Shown: in pieces, positions 53,511 to 61,393 of the stretch | How the letters are laid out: every line of letters begins with the position of its first letter | Numbering within the stretch: the first letter of the stretch is position 1 | Origin: Methanobacterium_B sp963703015 | Lineage (GTDB): Archaea; Methanobacteriota; Methanobacteria; Methanobacteriales; Methanobacteriaceae | Length of the DNA: 64,000 nucleotides | Direction of reading: 5' to 3' | NCBI GenBank assembly: GCA_963703015.1 | Contig: OY969779.1 | Coordinates: 2,108,001 to 2,172,000, forward strand | The notes under the pieces: model-generated | The model's input: the letters and a program-made list of their open reading frames with translations, nothing else | Told to the model about the DNA's origin: nothing | The model's database searches: none | Position numbers and translations under genes: made by a program

Positions 53511-53783
53511 TCATCTGGCACCCCTCCTATTTTGGACAGACTTTTTTTCAGCCAATATTGAATAAATACCAATATTGTATGGGATGGTATTGGCAATGGA
53601 TGTAACTCCATCACCCTTTGTCACATCAGTAACTAAAAATGCACAATTGACACAGAATATTCTAGGTTTACTCGTAAAGGTTACGTTATTTTTAGTGTCC
53701 CTTAAAGTAAAATAGGGTAAGTTGAAACTCCACAACCTGTGATTGATTAAAGTAACTGAAGTTTGAACATTTGGAACTGTCAA
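53511..53783 (-). CDS. Uncharacterised small protein or gene remnant
   Basis: 90 residues with a beta-rich centre (TLINHRLWSFNLPYFTLRDTKNNVTFTSKPRIFCVNCAFL) and no signal peptide. It could be the tail of an extracellular protein whose 5' part was lost, or a fortuitous frame. No convincing ribosome binding site precedes it. I keep it only as a low-confidence entry. Confidence 0.25.
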   Translation of the reverse strand: MTVPNVQTSVTLINHRLWSFNLPYFTLRDTKNNVTFTSKPRIFCVNCAFLVTDVTKGDGVTSIANTIPYNIGIYSILAEKKSVQNRRGAR

Positions 53784-53953
53784 ACTAAAAAAGAGCTAAC
53801 ATAATTCATGGATTAATATTTAAACAAACACGGATTATAGGTGGAGAAGAATTTTTGATCCCAATTTATAAATTAAAAATAAGTGAATTTGTTTAAGAAA
53901 AATAAGTATGGGGAGTTTTTTTAGTTTCTCCCACTGTATAGTTTGCCCCTTTT

Positions 53954-54784
53954 TTAGTCGTAGTTGGTCAGGTTTTCCTGTGAGATGGTTTCTTGTTTAC
54001 TCAAGTTTTCATAGTACTTGTCAACGTTTGAAGCCACGTTACTTTTATCCAGGTTTAAAGCACCTTCGTTGTAGAGTGTCTGAAGTTCGGTTGCATGGGC
54101 TAATTCGTACTTCCAGTATGGACTGTTGATGAATATTTGCATGAGTCCATAGCTTGTGTAAACATAGGCCGGAATAATACCATATGTTTTGGTCATGATC
54201 TCGAAGTACAATGGGAATCCACATCCAGGATCAAGGAGTGGATTATCAGTCCTAACAGTTCCGTGCCAGACCATTGGTAATGGCCCTGTTTGGTTGTGCT
54301 GTTTGGCAAGCTGATTTACATGGGCCATCATTTCATCATAGGTGTTGTAAATTGTTCCATCTGACATGTATTTATACCTGCCGTCTGGAATACCGAAAAT
54401 AGCAACTTTAAGTGAATCCATAATGTCTATTTGGCTCATGCTCTTTGAACCGCCACCTTGTGTATCTATGAATGCTACTTCAATGATGTAAACATTGCCA
54501 GATTTATGGCTGGTTGTGTCATTAGCAACTTCTGAAAAACTTCTGTAATTCGAACTTCCTGCAAAGTGCAGAACCATTGCACATGGAGAACCCCTTTGAA
54601 GTGCGTATGTACCCAGGAGATTAGCATGTGGATGTCCGGGGAACATGTCAGGATTAGCAATTTTTACAAATGATAATCGTCCTACGGGTTCTATAGGTCC
54701 GTTTGAAACAGTTACATAGGAATATCCTACTATGATTGCTATAAGTCCCAGCGCTATGACTGCAGCCCAAATTTTTTTACTCAT
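53954..54784 (-). CDS. Secreted or membrane-anchored protein of unknown function
   Basis: About 276 residues from ATG 54784, preceded by AGGTGAC. One N-terminal helix (IWAAVIALGLIAIIVGYSYV) is followed by a large soluble extracytoplasmic domain with motifs such as NPDMFPGHPHANLLGTYALQRGSPCAMVLHFAGSS and VWHGTVRTDNPLLDPGCGFPLYFEIM. Two cysteines (in RGSPCAM and LDPGCGF) could form a disulfide. The C-terminal 50 residues are a charged helix. No family is recognised. It may be one operon with the 339-residue membrane protein gene that lies upstream (55913-54894). Confidence 0.65.
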   Translation of the reverse strand: MSKKIWAAVIALGLIAIIVGYSYVTVSNGPIEPVGRLSFVKIANPDMFPGHPHANLLGTYALQRGSPCAMVLHFAGSSNYRSFSEVANDTTSHKSGNVYIIEVAFIDTQGGGSKSMSQIDIMDSLKVAIFGIPDGRYKYMSDGTIYNTYDEMMAHVNQLAKQHNQTGPLPMVWHGTVRTDNPLLDPGCGFPLYFEIMTKTYGIIPAYVYTSYGLMQIFINSPYWKYELAHATELQTLYNEGALNLDKSNVASNVDKYYENLSKQETISQENLTNYD

Positions 54785-54893
54785 GATAATTGTCACCTAA
54801 TAATTTTTACAAATGATATAAATTCTTCTTTGTACCCCAATAGGTGCCCCTTTAATTATACTTAAAAAATATCGTTTTTATTATCTTAATTAA

Positions 54894-55913
54894 TTATACA
54901 AATGAATAAATGTTCCATGATAGGAAGAAGGCTGTTCCATTACCCTTCAAATCCCTTGTGAGTCCCATGAGTAACACCTTATCGTTGGTGTTTCCTGGAA
55001 CACTGTACACTGTTTTATTATCCATTTTTTGAATGTTCAACACATCGTAGGATTGAAGATCAATGTTGTCTGAAGGATGTATTATGGTTATTTCATGCAC
55101 ATCTGTGTTGGTACCTATAATTCCCAGACTGACCCTTATAATGATGAGTATTATTATTATAAAACTAGGTTTTATTAAATCTTTGGCTTTAAATGGCTTT
55201 TTAATGAAGTAAATACCTAGAAGTGTGGCAAGACCCACCAATGCTGGAGTGGAAAATAGACCTCCATCAAGAACACCGATGAGAGATACTGTAACAGCAA
55301 ATGCAAGTAATACTTGATACAACAGCCTCTTTTCATTGGCAACAGCTATTATTCCTCCAATGTATATTAGGGGATAAGTAACGAACACAACCAGGGCCAA
55401 TGGCATGGTGTATGGTATGAGGGCCACTCCGGCATTTATTCCGGCATTGATATGAATTCCAAGGCTGTTTATCACCAATCCAAGCATGGATTTAAAGACG
55501 TGGCTGTGTGTTAATGCTGTTGAACTGTATGAGTTGGTGTTGTAAGCAATGAATGTATTAAATGGTGATACTCCCAACTTAAACCTTATTAAAAGTTCTA
55601 TCAACATTCCAACTAGGTATGTGAAAACCAGCAAAATAATGGTAATTTTAAGGTATTTTTTAGGTTCAAATTTGAAAATAGGGCCCAAAGCTGAAATTTT
55701 CGACCCAAAAGTACCATTTACTTTGAAGAGTGGATATAGGATGAGTAGACTTCCCATTACAGTGAAAAGTATGATTGATTTTCCCTGTGAGGATCCCTCG
55801 AGGAAATGGTAGGTGAGCATCAAGATTACATTGTCTAGATAGTTGGTTGATGCCAACAAAACTGCGAAGAGGATCATAAAAATCCCCACTATGTTCAATT
55901 TGTTTAATTTCAA
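54894..55913 (-). CDS. Multi-span membrane protein of unknown function
   Basis: 339 residues from TTG 55913, supported by AGGTGA 6 bases upstream. About eight membrane helices are predicted; the C-terminal 70 residues (TDVHEITIIHPSDNIDLQSYDVLNIQKMDNKTVYSVPG) are outside the membrane and beta-rich. Part of residues 100-160 (GMLIELLIRFKLGVSPFNTFIAYN...HSHVFKSMLG) contains a conserved-looking histidine pair. I do not recognise a family. It is upstream of the anchored secreted protein gene and downstream of uppP in the same orientation. Confidence 0.65.
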   Translation of the reverse strand: MKLNKLNIVGIFMILFAVLLASTNYLDNVILMLTYHFLEGSSQGKSIILFTVMGSLLILYPLFKVNGTFGSKISALGPIFKFEPKKYLKITIILLVFTYLVGMLIELLIRFKLGVSPFNTFIAYNTNSYSSTALTHSHVFKSMLGLVINSLGIHINAGINAGVALIPYTMPLALVVFVTYPLIYIGGIIAVANEKRLLYQVLLAFAVTVSLIGVLDGGLFSTPALVGLATLLGIYFIKKPFKAKDLIKPSFIIIILIIIRVSLGIIGTNTDVHEITIIHPSDNIDLQSYDVLNIQKMDNKTVYSVPGNTNDKVLLMGLTRDLKGNGTAFFLSWNIYSFV

Positions 55914-56033
55914 AATATTTCACCTGTATTGTATAATAAGAAAATTATTTGGGTGGATAAACCCTAATTTAGAGTTATCCCCACATTTCCAGATTTTTTT
56001 ATTTATTATGTTGTTCATTGTTTAAAGAGTTAG

Positions 56034-56882
56034 TTAGATCAAGCCATATGAATAGCTTAAAATCAGAGTCAAAGCACCAACAATCCAACAATAGTATGCG
56101 AAGATCTTGAGACTAGTTGATTTTATAAGTCGAATTAAGAGGCCAATGGACAGGTATCCAAAAATAACCACGGCAAGGTATGCTGCCACCATGGTAATTG
56201 GACTGTTTTGTGACAGTGCCCCAATATTCTTGATCTCAAATATAACTGCAGCTGCAATAACTGGCAAAGCAATTAAAAACGCAAATCTTGCGGCACATTC
56301 TCGTTCAAGACCCAAGAATAGTCCTGCACTAATGGAAGTTCCTGACCTTGAAATTCCCGGAAACAAGGCAAGTGATTCAAAAACTCCAATTAAAAATGCA
56401 TTTCTAAATGAAAGCTGTTTAATTGTATCTTCGCCCTTCCTTGCATAATTGGTACTGTAGAGAATGAATCCATTGATAATGAGAAATACTCCCACTGCAA
56501 CAACACTTCCAAATAAAATTTCAAACTGTTTATTAAACAAACCACCAACAATGGCAGCAGGTATGGTGCTCATAAGCATGAGCCATGCAAGCCTCTTGTA
56601 AACATCATCTTTAAGGCCTTCTTTGAACTTTTTTTGGAATATATCTATGATACTTGCTATAAATGCTCTGATAATTTTGATCAGGTCTCTGTAGAAGAAA
56701 CCAACAATAGCTGTGAGTGTTCCAAGGTGAAGTAATGTATTAAATGCAAGAGCATCGGATTGGGATGGAAATGTGACTCCCAATATGTGGGTTACCAAAA
56801 TAACCTGCCCAGCACTGGCCACTGGCAAAAATTCAGCCAAACCCTGAACAATACCTAAAATTATTGCCTGTATAAGATCCAT
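56034..56882 (-). CDS. uppP: Undecaprenyl-diphosphatase family protein (BacA/UppP)
   Basis: 282 residues with about eight membrane helices. Family motifs are QGLAEFLPVASAGQV (residues 13-27) and LALFPGISRSGTSISAG (171-187), the second keeping the catalytic PGxSRSG arginine. The first motif departs from the usual EFLPVSSSGH: the essential histidine position holds Gln26 and the serines are partly changed. In bacteria UppP recycles the C55 lipid carrier; in archaea it should act on polyprenyl or dolichyl diphosphate used in surface glycosylation. ATG 56882 has a GGTGA site. The catalytic change makes activity uncertain. Confidence 0.85.
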   Translation of the reverse strand: MDLIQAIILGIVQGLAEFLPVASAGQVILVTHILGVTFPSQSDALAFNTLLHLGTLTAIVGFFYRDLIKIIRAFIASIIDIFQKKFKEGLKDDVYKRLAWLMLMSTIPAAIVGGLFNKQFEILFGSVVAVGVFLIINGFILYSTNYARKGEDTIKQLSFRNAFLIGVFESLALFPGISRSGTSISAGLFLGLERECAARFAFLIALPVIAAAVIFEIKNIGALSQNSPITMVAAYLAVVIFGYLSIGLLIRLIKSTSLKIFAYYCWIVGALTLILSYSYGLI

Positions 56883-57147
56883 TTATTTTTCACCTTCAAA
56901 GTATGTATTTTAAATGAATAATATTGACTCATAATAATGTCTTAAATTTAAGTTTACTATTTTTCAACTAAATTTGAATAAACCTATTAATATTAATTAT
57001 GGTTAAGTTTTGTTAGTAAAACATGATGGATAATGTTTAGTTACTTAAATCTATTATTTGGTCTTCATATTGGTTTAATATTTGATTTTAGCTGTTTTCT
57101 CATGGTTTGGAAATTTTTTGTGTTTTTTCATGATCATACTAATTTTT
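56883..57147. other. Non-coding stretch upstream of the palindromic promoter
   Basis: About 265 AT-rich bases between divergent uppP and the Met/His-rich gene. It holds the uppP promoter near 56900-56960 and no visible gene or further repeat. Confidence 0.35.
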
Positions 57148-57228
57148 GTTCTGTTTAATAATTGGTATGTTTAAGAATAGTTATTAAACAGAACCTTTAT
57201 AAGTAAGATAGTTCTATAGTATAACTAT
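57148..57228 (+). promoter_or_regulatory. Promoter of the Met/His-rich gene with a 14-bp inverted repeat
   Basis: A perfect 14-bp inverted repeat, GTTCTGTTTAATAA (57148-57161) and TTATTAAACAGAAC (57181-57194), has a 19-base spacer. It abuts a TATA box TTTATAAGT (57196-57204). A second short repeat ATAGTT/AACTAT (57208-57213 and 57223-57228) covers the expected transcription start. This is a strong operator candidate. Confidence 0.65.
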
Positions 57229-57287
57229 GGGTTGGGTCGAGTTTTAAAAATTGATGGATCAACTCAAATTAAAAAAATGGTGATACT

Positions 57288-57617
57288 ATGTGTGACGAAA
57301 AACATTATGGACCAATGGATAAAGAAAGCAGGTACAAAATGCATCATTATATGAAGCATCATGCCATGCGAAGCAGAATGAATGGTAATGAGAACAAAAT
57401 GATCTTCATGAAGAAAGTATTAGAACAGCTTTCAGATGCAGATAAAAAGAAACTGCTACAAAAAAAGATGGACATGAAAATTTCCATGGAAGAACAGAAA
57501 GCAGACATTATGAATGAAAAAAAGAAGATCATAGCTGCAAAGTTAGATATGAAGACTTCAATGTCTGAACAGAAACTTGAAATGCTCAAAATGATCCGTG
57601 ACATGCTCAAAGATTAA
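57288..57617 (+). CDS. Small Met/His-rich charged protein
   Basis: 109 residues with no signal peptide or membrane span. Residues 1-35 contain a His/Met/Tyr cluster (CDEKHYGPMDKESRYKMHHYMKHHAM) that could bind metal. Residues 45-108 form a long amphipathic helix with a repeated pattern KMDMKISMEEQKADIM and KLDMKTSMSEQKLEML, a likely internal duplication and coiled coil. I do not recognise a family; the pattern is reminiscent of metal-responsive periplasmic proteins but without an export signal. Its promoter carries a strong palindrome and a tetraloop hairpin follows, so it is a tightly regulated single gene. Confidence 0.7.
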   Translation: MCDEKHYGPMDKESRYKMHHYMKHHAMRSRMNGNENKMIFMKKVLEQLSDADKKKLLQKKMDMKISMEEQKADIMNEKKKIIAAKLDMKTSMSEQKLEMLKMIRDMLKD

Positions 57618-57648
57618 TCTGAGCCAAATAAAAAAAATTACCTCCAAA

Positions 57649-57672
57649 TTGGGAACTGGAAACAGTTCCCAA
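57649..57672 (+). terminator. GAAA-tetraloop stem-loop after the Met/His-rich gene
   Basis: TTGGGAACTG (57649-57658), loop GAAA and CAGTTCCCAA (57663-57672) form a perfect 10-bp stem capped by a GNRA tetraloop, 31 bases after the stop. No T-run follows directly. Confidence 0.6.
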
Positions 57673-58065
57673 ATCATTCATAAACAAAACCACTTTCAAA
57701 AAATTTTAATAAAACAACAATTATCATCTAATTTTAAGAAATAACAGTTATTAGTGCTGTAAATACCTAGGTAAAAGTAAAAAGGGACCTTCTAAAAATG
57801 TTTAACAGATATATTTGATATTCTTAAGTTAATTATCTAAAAAAAATATTCACTGGATTTATTTCTTATAAAATCCCAAGCAAAATATAAATATTATTTA
57901 GATTGGATAACTAATTAAGTTAAAGCATAATTACTATGCTTGTATCCAACTACAAAATTATAGAAACTAAAGCATTGTTTATTGATTATCTTTATAAAAC
58001 CCAAACATATTCAAGGGGTTTATTTATACTTATAAGTTGGAAAGAGACTAAAATGGTGAATATTC
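57673..58065. other. Non-coding stretch upstream of the MarR gene
   Basis: About 390 AT-rich bases. They include the nested inverted repeats at 57903-57949, a smaller AAACCC/GGGTTT repeat (57997-58002 and 58016-58021) and a TATA-like TTATAAGT at 58029-58036. No coding potential is visible. Confidence 0.4.
57903..57949. promoter_or_regulatory. Nested inverted repeats upstream of the MarR gene
   Basis: An outer 7-bp repeat, TTGGATA (57903-57909) and TATCCAA (57943-57949), encloses an inner 7-bp repeat, AAGCATA (57923-57929) and TATGCTT (57935-57941) with a 5-base centre. The element lies about 115 bases upstream of the MarR start. It could be an operator or a structured RNA leader. Confidence 0.5.
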
Positions 58066-58509
58066 ATGGATGAGGAACGATTAAACCAAATTGCAGATGA
58101 AATGTATCTACTTTTTCCACTCTTTAGAAAAAAACTTTTCAAACACAAAAATAGGTTAAAACAAAGCAGCATACCCCATTCCTACTTCCATATATTAAAG
58201 GTCTTAAAGAAAAAAGGACCATTACCCATGTCTGAAATTGGGAGAAGAGTTTGCATATCCAAATCAAACATGACTTCAGTGATTGATAGGCTGGTTGAAA
58301 ATGGACTGGCAGAGAGGATGCCAGATCAAAATGATAGAAGGGTCATTAATATAGCCCTAACAAATAAGGGCAATGAATTAATTGGAGAGTGGCATGTACA
58401 TTCTAACAAGGAAATAAAGGCTAAATTATCCTCAATATCCGACGAAGATCTCGAAACCTTCTACGAATCAATAATAAATATCAGAACCATACTCAACAAA
58501 ATGGATTGA
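58066..58509 (+). CDS. MarR-family transcriptional regulator
   Basis: 147 residues. The winged-helix DNA-binding domain spans about 38-105: HSYFHILKVLKKKGPLPMSEIGRRVCISKSNMTSVIDRLVENGLAERMPDQNDRRVINIALTNKG, where the helix SKSNMTSVIDRLVENGL is the recognition helix and the DDRRV-type wing (QNDRRVINI) is clear. Flanking helices (1-35 and 110-147) form the dimer interface. It acts as a dimer on palindromic operators and often senses small phenolic or oxidative signals. ATG 58066 is about 30 bases after a TATA-like element, so the leader is short or absent. The nested repeats upstream suggest autoregulation. Confidence 0.9.
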   Translation: MDEERLNQIADEMYLLFPLFRKKLFKHKNRLKQSSIPHSYFHILKVLKKKGPLPMSEIGRRVCISKSNMTSVIDRLVENGLAERMPDQNDRRVINIALTNKGNELIGEWHVHSNKEIKAKLSSISDEDLETFYESIINIRTILNKMD

Positions 58510-58623
58510 TCCTAAAAAGAGTGATTATACTTTAGATCATCAACTAACCTTTTTTTATTTTGACTTGCAACATGAAATAACTCATTCTAGCAAACCTTTA
58601 AATCAATGGTTTTATCAATCCCG

Positions 58624-61107
58624 TTACTTTGCTGTGGTGAACTTTAGATTATATGCTGGCATTGAATTATTTTTCAAGTCTCTTATGGTTCCAGTGTGTA
58701 TAACTAGGATATATTTGGTTCCTTTAGCGAGTGTAGCATGTGAAATTGTTAAAACATTGGATTTTATTTTTGGTTTGATGGATACAGATCTTCCTTTACT
58801 GGTTTTAAGTTCGATTGTAATTTTTTTTCCAAATTTAATTGGCATACGGTAGGTTAATTGGATGATTTTTTTGTTTGATACATTGATTGCATTGTTGGAA
58901 AGGTTAACAGATCTTACAGCTGAGTATACAGAAACAGATCTAGGTGTTTTTTGAGAATCAAGAACTGTACTAATCTTTGCATATCCTGGATTTACAGCTT
59001 TAAACCAGGTTGTTGCAGTTCCATTAACTGTTTTTATATTTGATGATATTGTTCCTAGTGTACTGCAGAAACATATGGCAAAACCATTCTTAACATGTCC
59101 CAACTTAGACACATCTGCACCATTACTATCATGATTTAAATCAGCAATAACACAAGAACTGGTTCCGGCAATTTGAGATTTAGCAGTGGTTAACTTTAGG
59201 ATCAACCATCTAGAATAGTTGATTGCTCCATAAATCTTCTGTGGTTTGAGGTTTGAACCCCACCAGTTGAACTGGGCATTTAATAATAATCCTTCATTTG
59301 ATGGTTGGTAAAGTTGATAAGTGTTTCCAACAACACTGTTAAAATTAAAGACAGCAGCAAGGGCACTGCTAAATGAAGCTCCATAAAGGTTGTTGTAAAT
59401 TAAATTTTGGTACACATTGTTGTAGTTACCAGTTATTGTGAGTCCTGCATCCGTATTATTCTTCATTGAGTTTCCATTGATTACACACCATGATCCAGTA
59501 GCAGTAAGTCCAGTGCCATAGTTGTAGTTAAGGGTGTTGCATGAGAAGTTTGAATAGGAAATGCCACTGTTTATACCGTTGTTATTGTAACACACATTGT
59601 TGGAATTGATGTTGTTGTGATCAGCATCAGATGCACTTTGCAGACAGATTCCCAGATCGTTACCAGAGATACTGTTGGATGTCAAACTGTTGTAGATTCC
59701 TATGGATAATATTCCACAGTATTTATTATTATTGATCACATTAGAACAGATTGAAACATGATCTGCAGTGTTTATAAACCCGTTTTCTATGTTGCCGTTT
59801 ATATTGTTGTGGTCAAATTGGGTGTAGGGGCTTGCGCTGTTTATTCCGTTTTTGTTGCAGGTTATGTTGTTATAACTTACCACATTGTTATCGGCTGTTG
59901 AAGCATTTTGAAGGTAAATTCCCAGATTATTCCCAGATATCTGGTTTGATTTTATTAGGTTGAACAGTCCTATGCATAACACACCACTTCCACCATTGTT
60001 ACTTATCTGGTTACAAATTATACTCGAATGATCAGCAGTCACAATCATTCCATTGTTAGAGTTGTATGAAACTTCGTTGTTTGAGTAAATTGTGTTTTGA
60101 CTTGCACTATTTAAACCCGCCTGGTTATGACTGAGGATATTTCCATTCACAAGGTTGTAATTATTGTCACAAATTCCTGTAAGAGTAATTCCACAGTTAC
60201 CATTGTATGAGGCAGTGTTATCAAGAATTTTATTGCATTTGCCGGTTATATCAATACCACTCACAGCATTGTAGATAGCAATATTATTTGAAATTGTGCT
60301 GTCATCCAATCTTATCCAGAAACCATTTTTATTTCCAGTAACTGTGTTACCATTTAGGAGGTAGTTTGTTGCAGTATTAGTTCCAATCTGCTGTACAGCT
60401 ATTCCATCTTCAGCTCCTGAAACAGTGTTACCAACGATTCTTAAATAACGTGAATTATCTGTTGCGTAAATTCCTGCACCATTTAAACCATTGCAAGTCA
60501 CTGTGTTCCCTTCAACTGAATTGTACTCACTCTCGTCGTTGAAAAGAATTCCATTTAAAAAATTTGATATTATGTTACCTGAAACATTGTTGTAACTACA
60601 GAGACCATATTCAAAACTGATACCATTACCCACTGCGGGATCGGTCCCTGTTATTTGATTGTAAAGCACCTTTGAATTTGACATGTCCCCATAAAACTGA
60701 ATACCAACAAGGGATGCTCCTATAATTTTATTTCCAGAAATAAGGCAGTTTTGGGCGTTGTTAATCACGATGCAATAGTTGGATTTAGTCAGATCAAAAT
60801 TCTGTATGGATGACCCTGAACCTTCAGAATTCACGGTAAAAACAGCTGAACTCGTATTTTTTGCTTCAATAATTACATTGCCACTTGATTTGATGTTAAC
60901 TTTTTTATTGATATAAACACTCTCTTTGTAGGTGGAGCTTGTTTTATTATCGCCGTAAACAACCACAGTATCTCCATTTGAAGCTTTATCCACTGCAGAT
61001 TGAATGCTGTCTCCTGGATGAACAGAGATGTTTGCAGCTGAAACTGATTGTACACAGACTATTGACGTAACGATCAGGAACATGTACAAAAATATTTTTT
61101 TATTCAT
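58624..61107 (-). CDS. Surface protein with NosD-like beta-helix and Ig-like C-terminal domains
   Basis: 827 residues. Residues 1-25 are a signal peptide (IFLYMFLIVTSIVCVQSVSAA). Residues 26-600 form a long right-handed parallel beta helix, starting with ISVHPGDSIQSAVDKASNGDTVVVYG, with rungs such as NVISNFLNGILFND and GNTVSGAEDGIAVQQ. Then follow a Big-type Ig-like domain (about 625-730, VNGTATTWFKAVNPGYAKIST) and a SbsA-type Ig-like domain (about 740-827, IQLTYRMPIKFGKKITIELKT...KFTTAK). It is probably a cell-surface or secreted adhesin. ATG 61107 follows GGTGA. It lies in tandem with another surface-protein gene. Confidence 0.82.
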   Translation of the reverse strand: MNKKIFLYMFLIVTSIVCVQSVSAANISVHPGDSIQSAVDKASNGDTVVVYGDNKTSSTYKESVYINKKVNIKSSGNVIIEAKNTSSAVFTVNSEGSGSSIQNFDLTKSNYCIVINNAQNCLISGNKIIGASLVGIQFYGDMSNSKVLYNQITGTDPAVGNGISFEYGLCSYNNVSGNIISNFLNGILFNDESEYNSVEGNTVTCNGLNGAGIYATDNSRYLRIVGNTVSGAEDGIAVQQIGTNTATNYLLNGNTVTGNKNGFWIRLDDSTISNNIAIYNAVSGIDITGKCNKILDNTASYNGNCGITLTGICDNNYNLVNGNILSHNQAGLNSASQNTIYSNNEVSYNSNNGMIVTADHSSIICNQISNNGGSGVLCIGLFNLIKSNQISGNNLGIYLQNASTADNNVVSYNNITCNKNGINSASPYTQFDHNNINGNIENGFINTADHVSICSNVINNNKYCGILSIGIYNSLTSNSISGNDLGICLQSASDADHNNINSNNVCYNNNGINSGISYSNFSCNTLNYNYGTGLTATGSWCVINGNSMKNNTDAGLTITGNYNNVYQNLIYNNLYGASFSSALAAVFNFNSVVGNTYQLYQPSNEGLLLNAQFNWWGSNLKPQKIYGAINYSRWLILKLTTAKSQIAGTSSCVIADLNHDSNGADVSKLGHVKNGFAICFCSTLGTISSNIKTVNGTATTWFKAVNPGYAKISTVLDSQKTPRSVSVYSAVRSVNLSNNAINVSNKKIIQLTYRMPIKFGKKITIELKTSKGRSVSIKPKIKSNVLTISHATLAKGTKYILVIHTGTIRDLKNNSMPAYNLKFTTAK

Positions 61108-61393
61108 TGGTTCACCATATACACAATTACTTAGTAAATTGGTATGTTATTTCACTTTTATATAATATTTATATTCAAATTTGTGCCGATTTTCACAGAT
61201 CATCACATATCTGGGGTTATTTGACTATTTAAAGACAAGTATTAGGTTAAGTATAAGCAAAATTAAAGCCTATTTGAATGTAAAATAACCATATATCTCT
61301 TAAGCGCAGGTTTAAAAACTAATGTTTAAAAAAGGGATGTTCAAGAATCAAAAAAAATAGTCATGGAAACAGTATGAATTATCCTGAAAAGAT

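Noticed and set aside
53908..54129. Plus-strand 73-residue frame
   Set aside because: It is antisense to the anchored secreted protein gene and its sequence shows no domain or ribosome binding site.
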